A stretch of 9,998 nucleotides of DNA from JAHRAH01 sp051009015 (GTDB lineage Bacteria > Pseudomonadota > Gammaproteobacteria > Tethybacterales > Persebacteraceae), in assembly GCA_051009015.1 (NCBI GenBank), contig JBPCWZ010000024.1:1-9998 (forward strand). Reading direction: 5' to 3'. Position 1 is the stretch's first letter. Each line of letters starts with the position of its first letter. Below, piece after piece: positions 1 through 4,916 of the stretch. Both the position numbers and the translations under genes were made by a program. The notes under the pieces were generated by a model that made no database searches, was not told the origin of the DNA, and worked only from the letters and a program-made list of their open reading frames with translations.

Positions 1-89
1 CTCATCGCGTAATCCAAATACGCGCCTTGCATCCGCTCCGTCAAACTGACGGTAGCGAGATCCTTGGCAAAATCAACTTTCAGCGACAT
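1..89 (-). CDS. gyrA: DNA gyrase subunit A, N-terminal fragment
   Basis: Only the first 29 codons are in the window; the gene continues off the left edge. Read on the minus strand from the ATG at 89-87, the protein begins MSLKVDF and reaches LTERMQGAYLDYAMS near the edge. The YLDYAMS block about 25 residues from the start is the conserved N-terminal signature of type IIA topoisomerase A subunits (GyrA/ParC), just before the helix leading to the DNA-cleavage domain. YLDYAMS is closer to GyrA than to E. coli ParC (YLNYSMY), so GyrA is preferred, but ParC cannot be excluded from 29 codons. GyrA is the strand-cleaving subunit of the enzyme that introduces negative supercoils. No Shine-Dalgarno is evident before the ATG. 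A consensus TATAAT box (113-108) would give a leader of about 12 bases. It is divergent from the membrane-protein pair to its right. Confidence 0.8.
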   Translation of the reverse strand, partial: MSLKVDFAKDLATVSLTERMQGAYLDYAM

Positions 90-107
90 TCGGGCGGCAA
101 AAAGGAA

Positions 108-113
108 ATTATA
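108..113 (-). promoter_or_regulatory. Predicted -10 box of the gyrA promoter
   Basis: A perfect TATAAT is read on the minus strand (113 to 108), 18 bases before the gyrA ATG. It predicts a very short leader of about 12 bases. No convincing -35 hexamer is seen at 16-18 bases upstream. Assigned from consensus and position only. Confidence 0.5.
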
Positions 114-193
114 CACGATATTTTGCCGTGGATGCCCTTGTTTTGACAGGGGCGCGTTTTTTCTTTTTTTCGCGTCATATCGGGGCGGTTTTG

Positions 194-202
194 TGTTATA
201 TT
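194..202 (+). promoter_or_regulatory. Extended -10 promoter for the membrane-protein pair
   Basis: TGT-TATATT (194-202) fits the extended -10 pattern TGn-TATAAT with one mismatch. It ends 7 bases before the ATG at 210, so the transcript would start at or next to the start codon (leaderless). No good -35 is seen at standard spacing. A TTGACA at 143-148 is too far upstream (48 bases) to pair with this box. The DNA between is T-rich (157-170). Confidence 0.5.
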
Positions 203-209
203 GGCGGCT

Positions 210-551
210 ATGAATACGCCCGTCACAAAAGCGGACAAAAGGGCGGAAGCGGCGCGAAGGTTGCGCAAGCGGCTGGAAGCACAGCAGACGGAGAATGATG
301 CGGAGGCGAAGAATATAAGCAAACCTTTGTGGTGGTTTGCCGGTGCGGTAGTGATAATCAGCACGCTGGCTTTGGTTGTTGATATCATCGCCGGTTTGTG
401 GCAATGGTTTGTTGATATTTTGACCGGCATTCCCTTGTGGGTGATGATAATGATGGTCATGGCAGCGGCATATCTCATCCGCGTGGCAAAAGGCGGCAAA
501 CTCCGCCGCAAAATCCGCAAACTGCGGGAGATGGAAAAGGATATAGAATAA
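210..551 (+). CDS. Small two-helix membrane protein, unknown function
   Basis: This is a 113-residue protein I do not recognise. Residues 1-35 are a charged, helix-prone, Arg/Lys/Glu/Ala-rich cytoplasmic-looking segment. Two hydrophobic helices follow (about 41-63 and 68-90), separated by a short loop, and the C-terminus is a strongly basic helix (about 91-110, KLRRKIRKLRE). With both charged ends probably inside, it would be a membrane hairpin. There is no signal peptide or catalytic motif. The ATG at 210 is chosen over a TTG nine bases upstream because it sits just after a -10 box and the TTG lies within the promoter. No Shine-Dalgarno is visible. The next gene starts 5 bases after the stop, so the two are almost certainly co-transcribed and probably translationally coupled. 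The stretch IPLWVMIMMVMAAA in the second helix loosely resembles IPVWLAVLWGGAGG in the downstream protein, hinting at a shared module. Confidence 0.7.
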   Translation: MNTPVTKADKRAEAARRLRKRLEAQQTENDAEAKNISKPLWWFAGAVVIISTLALVVDIIAGLWQWFVDILTGIPLWVMIMMVMAAAYLIRVAKGGKLRRKIRKLREMEKDIE

Positions 552-556
552 CGCCG

Positions 557-1480
557 ATGCCAAACCTGCCACACAACAAACGCGAAGGCGAAACCGCCGC
601 CGGGCAAAACAAAGCAACGCCTGCGCTGCCTTTTTTCGGCAAATGGGCGGGGGTTTTGTTTTTGATAATGCTTGTTATAACAGTGGCTACCGCTATGGCG
701 GAGTTTGCTTTGTCGTGCGATTCGTCAGCGGGTTGCGCCTCGTTCGGCAAAAGTGGCAGAATACCCGTATGGCTTGCTGTTTTATGGGGCGGAGCGGGTG
801 GCATTGTGTTGTTATGGTTTGTGGCGTCCTTTGTTTGGCGCTGGGCGCGCACTTTGCCTTTTAGCGGCAAGTGGGCGTTTTTGGCTTTGCTTGGTATTGC
901 TGGTTTGGAATCCGTTCTTTCCTATTTTTGGCAAGGTTATGCCGATACTGCGTTTGGCAAAATAACGGACAAGATATTCTGGGTTTTGATATTGTGGCTG
1001 GCGGCGGCATTGCGCGGCAAAGCGATAAAAGAATGGTTGGCGGGCGTTATAACAAAAGCGATTCAAGTGCCTGTTAATGCGGCAAAAGAAACCATTGGCG
1101 GCGCAGTGCAAGCCGTCAAAAGCACGGCGGAAGAAAGCGTGGGCAAGATAACCAAAGGGTTCACCGATGCGGCGGGGGCGGTCAAAGAAACGGCGGATAA
1201 AAGCGTTGATAAAATAACCGAAGGATTAGACAAAACAACCGAAGCGGTCAAAGGCACGGCGGACACAATTGCCGACAGCGCAAAAAGTGTTGGTCAGAAA
1301 ATATCTTCGGCGGGGAGCGAAGTTTTTGATACGGCGGCATCCGCGGGACAAGCGATTGTCAAGGTGCCGGGGCGGGTGGCATCGGCAATAAAAGAAGGTG
1401 CAACTTCGGCGGGGCAGCGGATAAAAGAAAAGTTGCCCAGCCGCACTCCGCAAGAGTCGGATAAAGACGACAAATCCTAA
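557..1480 (+). CDS. Polytopic membrane protein with C-terminal 22-residue amphipathic repeats
   Basis: A 307-residue protein of unknown function with two halves. The N-terminal half carries about four membrane helices (roughly 30-50, 70-93, 104-124, 139-153). LPFFGKWA (24-31) and LPFSGKWA (100-107) precede helices 1 and 3, and SFGK...VW...LW (62-77) matches AFGK...FW...LW (132-147), so a two-helix module appears duplicated. C54 and C60 lie between helices 1 and 2 and could form a disulfide. The C-terminal half (about 160-295) is Ala/Lys/Thr/Glu-rich, without prolines until about 271, and contains three consecutive 22-residue units beginning AVK at 186, 208 and 230. This 2 x 11 periodicity resembles LEA group 3 or apolipoprotein-like helices that lie on membranes. 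The tail is hydrophilic (SDKDDKS). The ATG at 557 is preferred over an in-frame upstream ATG at 437, which would overlap most of the preceding gene's end and add 40 residues with no hydrophobic or repeat character. Confidence 0.75.
   Translation: MPNLPHNKREGETAAGQNKATPALPFFGKWAGVLFLIMLVITVATAMAEFALSCDSSAGCASFGKSGRIPVWLAVLWGGAGGIVLLWFVASFVWRWARTLPFSGKWAFLALLGIAGLESVLSYFWQGYADTAFGKITDKIFWVLILWLAAALRGKAIKEWLAGVITKAIQVPVNAAKETIGGAVQAVKSTAEESVGKITKGFTDAAGAVKETADKSVDKITEGLDKTTEAVKGTADTIADSAKSVGQKISSAGSEVFDTAASAGQAIVKVPGRVASAIKEGATSAGQRIKEKLPSRTPQESDKDDKS
1112..1309 (+). repeat. Three tandem 66-bp coding repeats (22 residues each)
   Basis: The units lie at 1112-1177, 1178-1243 and 1244-1309, in frame inside the membrane-protein gene. 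Units 1 and 2 share AVK.TA..SV.KIT.G; unit 3 keeps AVKGTAD and then diverges (SAKSVGQKI). Because the DNA has diverged while the protein period stays exactly 22 residues, selection is probably on the helical pattern. This is read directly from the translation. Confidence 0.8.
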
Positions 1481-1510
1481 CCCGCAAACCCGCAAAAATG
1501 CGCCTTTCCC

Positions 1511-1537
1511 GTCATTCCCGCAAAAGCGGGAATCCAA
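1511..1537 (+). repeat. 27-bp dRS3-like hairpin repeat, copy 1
   Basis: The core is a perfect palindrome (1514-1533): ATTCCCGC, loop AAAA, GCGGGAAT. It fits the Neisseria dRS3 consensus ATTCCC-N8-GGGAAT. The whole 27 bases are the exact reverse complement of 3089-3115 on the other side of the ankyrin-protease gene. No T-run follows, so it is not an obvious terminator. Confidence 0.85.
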
Positions 1538-1538
1538 C

Positions 1539-1552
1539 GCCGCGAAAGCGGC
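1539..1552. repeat. Small GNRA-capped hairpin next to the repeat
   Basis: GCCGC-GAAA-GCGGC forms a perfect 5-bp stem with a GAAA tetraloop, one base after repeat copy 1. It is absent beside copy 2. No T-run follows, so a terminator role is not supported. It may stabilise the 3' end of the upstream membrane-protein mRNA. Confidence 0.45.
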
Positions 1553-1595
1553 AGTATTATGCAAAGTTGCCGCTGGCGGTTTCTGTGCCGATTAA

Positions 1596-1604
1596 TGTTA
1601 TGAT
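1596..1604 (+). promoter_or_regulatory. Extended -10 promoter for the ankyrin-protease gene
   Basis: TGT-TATGAT (1596-1604) matches the extended -10 pattern with one mismatch. It would start a transcript near 1611, giving a leader of about 32 bases that contains the GGAGGA ribosome-binding site. No convincing -35 box is present at normal spacing. Confidence 0.5.
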
Positions 1605-1630
1605 ATATGCCAAAATCCACAATCCAATTT

Positions 1631-1636
1631 GGAGGA
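1631..1636 (+). promoter_or_regulatory. Strong Shine-Dalgarno deciding the ankyrin-protease start
   Basis: GGAGGA lies 6 bases before the ATG at 1643. It fixes that codon as the start rather than the in-frame ATG at 1607, which has no ribosome-binding site and sits almost on the promoter. It is one of the two best Shine-Dalgarno matches in the window (the other precedes sod). Confidence 0.85.
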
Positions 1637-1642
1637 AAAGCA

Positions 1643-3064
1643 ATGCCGAAAAAAGCAAAACCCGCCTCGCCATCATCGGCGGCGGATGATAAAAAAACAC
1701 TCGTCTTGCACAAGGCGGCGGAGGACGGCGACCGCGCCAAAGTAAAACGCCTTTTGGCAAAAGGCACGGTGGGTGTCAATGAGCCGGATGCCAATGGGCG
1801 GACGCCGCTTTTTTATGCCGTGGAAGGCGGCAATGAGGGAGTGATAACCGACCTGCTCGCCGTGAAGGCGCATGTGAATGCCACGGCGAAGATGGAGATA
1901 CTTCCCGGCTTGACGCTTTCCGGAGCGACACTGCTGCACAGCAGCGTTTTGTTTGACCATCCCGTTGCTATTGATATCTTTGCCAGCAAGGGGGCGAAGA
2001 TTAATCAGCGCAGCGACTACGGTTTGACGCCGTTGCATTTGGCGGCTTTCCTGAATCGCATCGCCGTTGCGCGTGTGCTTATCAAGCGCGGCGCCAGTGT
2101 CAATTTGGGTGATGGCGACAAAGCCACGCCTCTGCATCTTGCCGCGCGGAATAATAACGATATTGTTGCGGGTGTTCTCATCGCTAACGGCTCAGATTTG
2201 GATATTGCCGATGAAAATGGCGATACGCCCTTGCACGATGCGGCGGTGCATAAAAGCATGGAAGTCGCCAATCTCCTGATTAAAGCCGGTGCCAAAATCA
2301 ACAAAAATAACAAAGATAAGCGGACACCGTTGTATCTTGCCCAAGACCACGGGCATAACGAAATTGCCGATGCCTTAATTGACGCCAGTGGTAATTTCGG
2401 CGATATGGTTGCGCCGAAGCCGGAACACAAAAGCATTCCAGAACAGGTTTATGACTGGGCATGGGGGAACATTGTGGCTATTTGTGGCGGCACTGAAATT
2501 GAGGGTAGCGGCGTGATTGTCAAGCCCGGGTTTGTGGTCACTAACCGTCATGTGATTGAAAAAATCGAAGAAAGCGGCGAGGATATTGTTGTCAGGACAG
2601 CAGAAAACCCCTTATCCATTGGCAAAGAGCATCCATACCCGGTGGAGCGGGTAGACGGTAGCGACAGCGGCGAGGAGGCGCGGGACTTGTGCCTGCTAAA
2701 AGTTAAAGGGCTGAAATGCCCGCCGATAAAGATACGGAAATACCAAACACTGGGCATCGGCGAGGATGTTTATGCGATTGGTAATCCTGCGGGCGTGGAT
2801 GCGGGTGGCAATCCTACGGATTTGGAATTATCCTTATCTGTTGGCGTTATATCGCAGTTGCGGAAAGAGGGCGGGCATCGCAAAATTCAGAATAGTGCGC
2901 CAATTTCTCCGGGGTCATCGGGTGGCGGCTTGTTTGACAGGAACGGGCATTTGGTAGGGATTACGACTTGGGTGACTCCCAAGAATGAAGGGGATAACCG
3001 TATCCCCCAAAACCTCAACTTTGCCATTCCCGCTGACTGGCTGCTTGGTTATTTTGCCAAATAG
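1643..3064 (+). CDS. Ankyrin-repeat / trypsin-like serine protease fusion
   Basis: A 473-residue, apparently cytoplasmic protein; the N-terminus (MPKKAKPASPSS) is basic and hydrophilic with no signal peptide or membrane helix. Residues about 19-252 form roughly seven ankyrin repeats. TPLHLAA-type motifs start at 129, 162 and 195, with degenerate versions at 54 (TPLFYAV), 96 (TLLHSSV) and 228 (TPLYLAQ). Residues about 265-473 are a trypsin/HtrA-like (Trypsin_2 type) protease. The apparent triad is H303 in TNRHVI, D348 in ARDLCLLKV and S426 in PGSSGGG, with the usual IGNPAG segment at 379-384 and a closing NFAIPADWL. No PDZ domain follows, unlike HtrA/DegP. Ankyrin repeats bind proteins, so they may recruit substrates or gate the protease; this is inference. 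The gene stands alone, with its own promoter and ribosome-binding site, between two inverted 27-bp repeats, and converges on sod. Its substrate and role are unknown. Confidence 0.88.
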   Translation: MPKKAKPASPSSAADDKKTLVLHKAAEDGDRAKVKRLLAKGTVGVNEPDANGRTPLFYAVEGGNEGVITDLLAVKAHVNATAKMEILPGLTLSGATLLHSSVLFDHPVAIDIFASKGAKINQRSDYGLTPLHLAAFLNRIAVARVLIKRGASVNLGDGDKATPLHLAARNNNDIVAGVLIANGSDLDIADENGDTPLHDAAVHKSMEVANLLIKAGAKINKNNKDKRTPLYLAQDHGHNEIADALIDASGNFGDMVAPKPEHKSIPEQVYDWAWGNIVAICGGTEIEGSGVIVKPGFVVTNRHVIEKIEESGEDIVVRTAENPLSIGKEHPYPVERVDGSDSGEEARDLCLLKVKGLKCPPIKIRKYQTLGIGEDVYAIGNPAGVDAGGNPTDLELSLSVGVISQLRKEGGHRKIQNSAPISPGSSGGGLFDRNGHLVGITTWVTPKNEGDNRIPQNLNFAIPADWLLGYFAK

Positions 3065-3090
3065 GGCGGCATAATAATCCGCCTTGTTTT
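3065..3090 (+). terminator. Weak terminator after the ankyrin-protease gene
   Basis: GGCGG (3065-3069) pairs with CCGCC (3079-3083) across a 9-base loop, followed by TTGTTTT. The 5-bp GC stem begins immediately after the TAG stop. The T-tract is interrupted and the stem is short, so efficiency is uncertain. The repeat hairpin directly downstream may help. Confidence 0.45.
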
Positions 3091-3115
3091 GGATTCCCGC
3101 TTTTGCGGGAATGAC
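3089..3115 (-). repeat. 27-bp dRS3-like hairpin repeat, copy 2 (inverted)
   Basis: This is identical to the reverse complement of 1511-1537, including the 20-bp palindrome with an 8-bp stem and 4-base loop. It sits in the convergent gap between the ankyrin-protease and sod genes. Together the copies bracket a segment of about 1.6 kb containing exactly one gene and its promoter. Confidence 0.85.
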
Positions 3116-3156
3116 AAATAAAAAACGGCGGCGCGATTATTGGAAGATGCGCCGCC
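3116..3156 (-). terminator. Intrinsic terminator of the superoxide dismutase gene
   Basis: On the minus strand GGCGGCGC (3156-3149) pairs perfectly with GCGCCGCC (3134-3127) across a 14-base loop, followed by GTTTTTTATTT (3126-3116). The 8-bp GC-rich stem plus U-run is a textbook Rho-independent terminator, about 20 bases after the sod stop codon. Confidence 0.85.
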
Positions 3157-3176
3157 ATTGTTTGTTTTCGGTGCGG

Positions 3177-3797
3177 TTATGCCGACATTGCTTCTTCGTA
3201 GCGTTTGTTGGCGGTTTGCCAATCTGCGACATTCCAAAACGCCTTGATGTAGTCGGGGCGGCGGTTTTGGTAGTTCAGATAGTAGGCATGCTCCCAGACA
3301 TCCAAAGCCAAAACCGGAATGCCGCGGATGGAATCATCCACGACTTTTTTCATCAACGGATTATCCTGATTCGGCGTGGATACAACTTTGAGTTTTTTGT
3401 CCTGCACGATGAGCCATGCAAAGCCGGAGCCAAAACGCCCGATGCCCGCCGCCGTCATTTCCTTGCGCAAAGCATCCGCGCCGTCCATCTCTTTTGCAAC
3501 CGCCGCACCGAGCGCGCCCGCCGGGTCGCCGCCGCCGTTTGGCGACATGGACGACCAATAAATGTTGTGGTTGTAATATCCCCCGGCGTTGTTGCGCACC
3601 GCCGGACCAAGCCCGCCGACATTGGCAAGCACTCGCTCAATGCCCATCAAAGCCGCCTCGGTGCCGGCGACCGCTTCGGTCATCTTGTCGTAATAAGCCC
3701 GATGGTGCTTGCCGTGATGGATCTCCATCGTGGTTTTGTCAATGTGCGGCTGCAGCGCATCGGCCGGGTAGGGCAGGTCGTAAAATTCCAAAGGCAT
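3177..3797 (-). CDS. sodA: Superoxide dismutase, Mn-type Fe/Mn family
   Basis: Converts superoxide to hydrogen peroxide and oxygen. At 206 residues it is full length for the family and has no signal peptide, so it should be cytoplasmic. The four metal ligands are visible: H27 (MEIHHGKHH), H77 (YYNHNIYW), D166 and H170 (LALDVWEHAYY). Y35 is the active-site gateway tyrosine. Metal-type markers favour manganese: glycine in NNAGGYYNH (69-77), where iron enzymes carry glutamine, and Q144 in TPNQDNPLM, the MnSOD position for the active-site glutamine. A cambialistic enzyme cannot be excluded, and the family is often annotated sodB or simply sod. The ATG at 3797-3795 is supported by GGAGGA (3810-3805). 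The gene is monocistronic, with an extended -10 promoter and a strong terminator, and is divergent from ribF with 96 bases between start codons. Confidence 0.95.
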   Translation of the reverse strand: MPLEFYDLPYPADALQPHIDKTTMEIHHGKHHRAYYDKMTEAVAGTEAALMGIERVLANVGGLGPAVRNNAGGYYNHNIYWSSMSPNGGGDPAGALGAAVAKEMDGADALRKEMTAAGIGRFGSGFAWLIVQDKKLKVVSTPNQDNPLMKKVVDDSIRGIPVLALDVWEHAYYLNYQNRRPDYIKAFWNVADWQTANKRYEEAMSA

Positions 3798-3804
3798 GGC
3801 ACAT

Positions 3805-3810
3805 TCCTCC
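3805..3810 (-). promoter_or_regulatory. Strong Shine-Dalgarno of sod
   Basis: GGAGGA is read on the minus strand (3810-3805), 7 bases before the ATG. An out-of-frame ATG lies between the two (3804-3802), but its spacing from the Shine-Dalgarno is too short and its frame is not the enzyme's. Confidence 0.8.
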
Positions 3811-3844
3811 TTGTTGTTGTTTTGTTGCCAATTATGTCGGCGTC

Positions 3845-3853
3845 ATTATAACA
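3845..3853 (-). promoter_or_regulatory. Extended -10 promoter of sod
   Basis: On the minus strand TGT-TATAAT (3853-3845) is a perfect extended -10. ATGACA (3876-3871) is a 5-of-6 match to the -35 consensus but at a long spacing of 20 bases. The start point would be near 3838, with a leader of about 40 bases. It overlaps the ribF promoter region on the opposite strand. No obvious Fur or SoxR palindrome was recognised. Confidence 0.6.
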
Positions 3854-3856
3854 CCA

Positions 3857-3886
3857 TTGCCGCCGTTTTTTGTCATTGTATAGAAT
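3857..3886 (+). promoter_or_regulatory. ribF promoter, probably leaderless
   Basis: TTGCCG (3857-3862) and TAGAAT (3881-3886) are separated by 18 bases. The -10 box ends 7 bases before the ribF ATG at 3894, so transcription should start at or beside the start codon. No Shine-Dalgarno precedes the ATG, which agrees with a leaderless message. Confidence 0.5.
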
Positions 3887-3893
3887 CACTGCC

Positions 3894-4832
3894 ATGCATA
3901 TCCGGCGGCAACTGCGGGCGAAAGAAGAAGGCGGCGACATTGCGCTGGCGGTCGGCAACTTTGACGGCTGCCACATAGGGCATCGGGAGTTATTGCGTCA
4001 GGCGCGGCGGGCGGCGGCGGGTTTGCCTTTTGCCGCGCTGACTTTTGAACCGCATCCGTTGGCGGTTTTGCGCCCGGGCTTGCAGGTGCGAAGGTTGGGC
4101 GGCGTGCGCGACAAGATTGTGCTGCTTGCCGCTTGCGGGGTTGATATTTTGTATCTGGCGCGGTTTGACAAAAAGATGGCGGAGACGGCGGCGGAAGCGT
4201 TTTGCCGTTTGTTGTTTGACGGCATTGGCGCGAAAGTTGTCATGGTCGGCGATAACTTCCGCTTTGGCAAAGAGCGGCGCGGCGATATTGATATGCTGCG
4301 GCGCATCGGCGAAAAGTATGGCGCAAAAGTGCTGGCGGCGAAGTTATTGGAAGCGGGCGGGGCGGTTGTATCAAGCGGCAGAATCCGCGCCGCCATCGCA
4401 AAAAGCGACTTTGACGAAGCGGAGATGTTGCTCGGCAAACCATGGTTAATAAGCGGGCGGGTTGTGCGCGGAAAAGGTTTGGGCGCGGCATTGGGCTTTC
4501 CGACCGCAAACATTCACGCGGGATTTTTGCCGCCGTGTTGCGGGATTTTTGCCGCCGTCGCTTATGACAATGACGATATCAACAAAAGCGCTTTTCGGCG
4601 GGCGGCGGCGGTTAGCATCGGGGTAAATCCCACAACTGACGGCGGCGGGAGAATCAGCATAGAAGCGCATTTGCCCGGCTTTTGCGGCGATTTGTACGGG
4701 CGGCGGATGGTTTTGCGTTTGTGCCGAAAACTTCGGGACGAACAGCATTATGAAAGCCAAAGCGCGCTGAAAAAAGCCATCGGCGAAGATGTGCGGGCGG
4801 TGCAAAATATCATCCGCCGCGCCGATTATTAA
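3894..4832 (+). CDS. ribF: Bifunctional riboflavin kinase / FMN adenylyltransferase
   Basis: Phosphorylates riboflavin to FMN and adenylates FMN to FAD. At 312 residues it is the usual bacterial RibF length. The N-terminal nucleotidyltransferase domain shows GNFDGCHIGH (21-30, containing the HxGH motif), TFEPHP (50-55), VGDNFRFG (118-125) and SSGRIRAAI (160-168). The C-terminal flavokinase domain shows GKGLGAALGFPTANI (193-207), the FPTAN phosphate-binding motif, a conserved SIEAHL with probable catalytic E257, and GDLYGRR (265-271) followed by LRDEQHYES. The ATG at 3894 puts about 20 residues before GNFDG, as in relatives; an upstream TTG at 3870 lies inside the promoter. RibF often lies beside truB-rpsO or ileS; here it sits alone, divergent from sod and 126 bases upstream of nusA, the position usually held by rimP. 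Confidence 0.95.
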   Translation: MHIRRQLRAKEEGGDIALAVGNFDGCHIGHRELLRQARRAAAGLPFAALTFEPHPLAVLRPGLQVRRLGGVRDKIVLLAACGVDILYLARFDKKMAETAAEAFCRLLFDGIGAKVVMVGDNFRFGKERRGDIDMLRRIGEKYGAKVLAAKLLEAGGAVVSSGRIRAAIAKSDFDEAEMLLGKPWLISGRVVRGKGLGAALGFPTANIHAGFLPPCCGIFAAVAYDNDDINKSAFRRAAAVSIGVNPTTDGGGRISIEAHLPGFCGDLYGRRMVLRLCRKLRDEQHYESQSALKKAIGEDVRAVQNIIRRADY

Positions 4833-4863
4833 TGCGCCATTGCGGAAAAAACGGCGGCAGTGG

Positions 4864-4872
4864 TGGTATAAT
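4864..4872 (+). promoter_or_regulatory. Extended -10 promoter of the nusA operon
   Basis: TGG-TATAAT (4864-4872) is a perfect extended -10. The nearest -35-like TTGCGG (4840-4845) is 21 bases away, too far to be a standard pair. The predicted start near 4879 leaves a leader of about 80 bases before nusA, mostly A, C and G with few T, containing a tandem repeat. Confidence 0.65.
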
Positions 4873-4916
4873 GTCCGACTGACAAAACAAAAACCGGGCG
4901 GCGGCGCGGCGAAAAG

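Noticed and set aside
143..148. TTGACA as a -35 box for the gene at 210
   Set aside because: It is 48 bases from the TATATT box and no -10-like hexamer lies 16-18 bases downstream, where the DNA is a T-run.
437..556. Upstream extension of the second membrane-protein gene to an ATG at 437
   Set aside because: It would overlap 115 bases of the preceding gene and add Gly/His/Arg-rich residues that look like an out-of-frame reading. The ATG at 557 lies 5 bases after the upstream stop.
1511..1552. Repeat hairpin plus GNRA hairpin as an intrinsic terminator of the membrane-protein operon
   Set aside because: Neither stem is followed by a T-run on the plus strand, so a Rho-independent terminator is not supported.
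1607..1642. Upstream ATG for the ankyrin-protease
   Set aside because: It has no Shine-Dalgarno and sits 3 bases from the -10 box, whereas the ATG at 1643 has GGAGGA at ideal spacing.
3084..3851. Long plus-strand open frame opposite sod
   Set aside because: It is antisense to a fully conserved superoxide dismutase, its translation has no recognisable family, and it begins inside the repeat hairpin.
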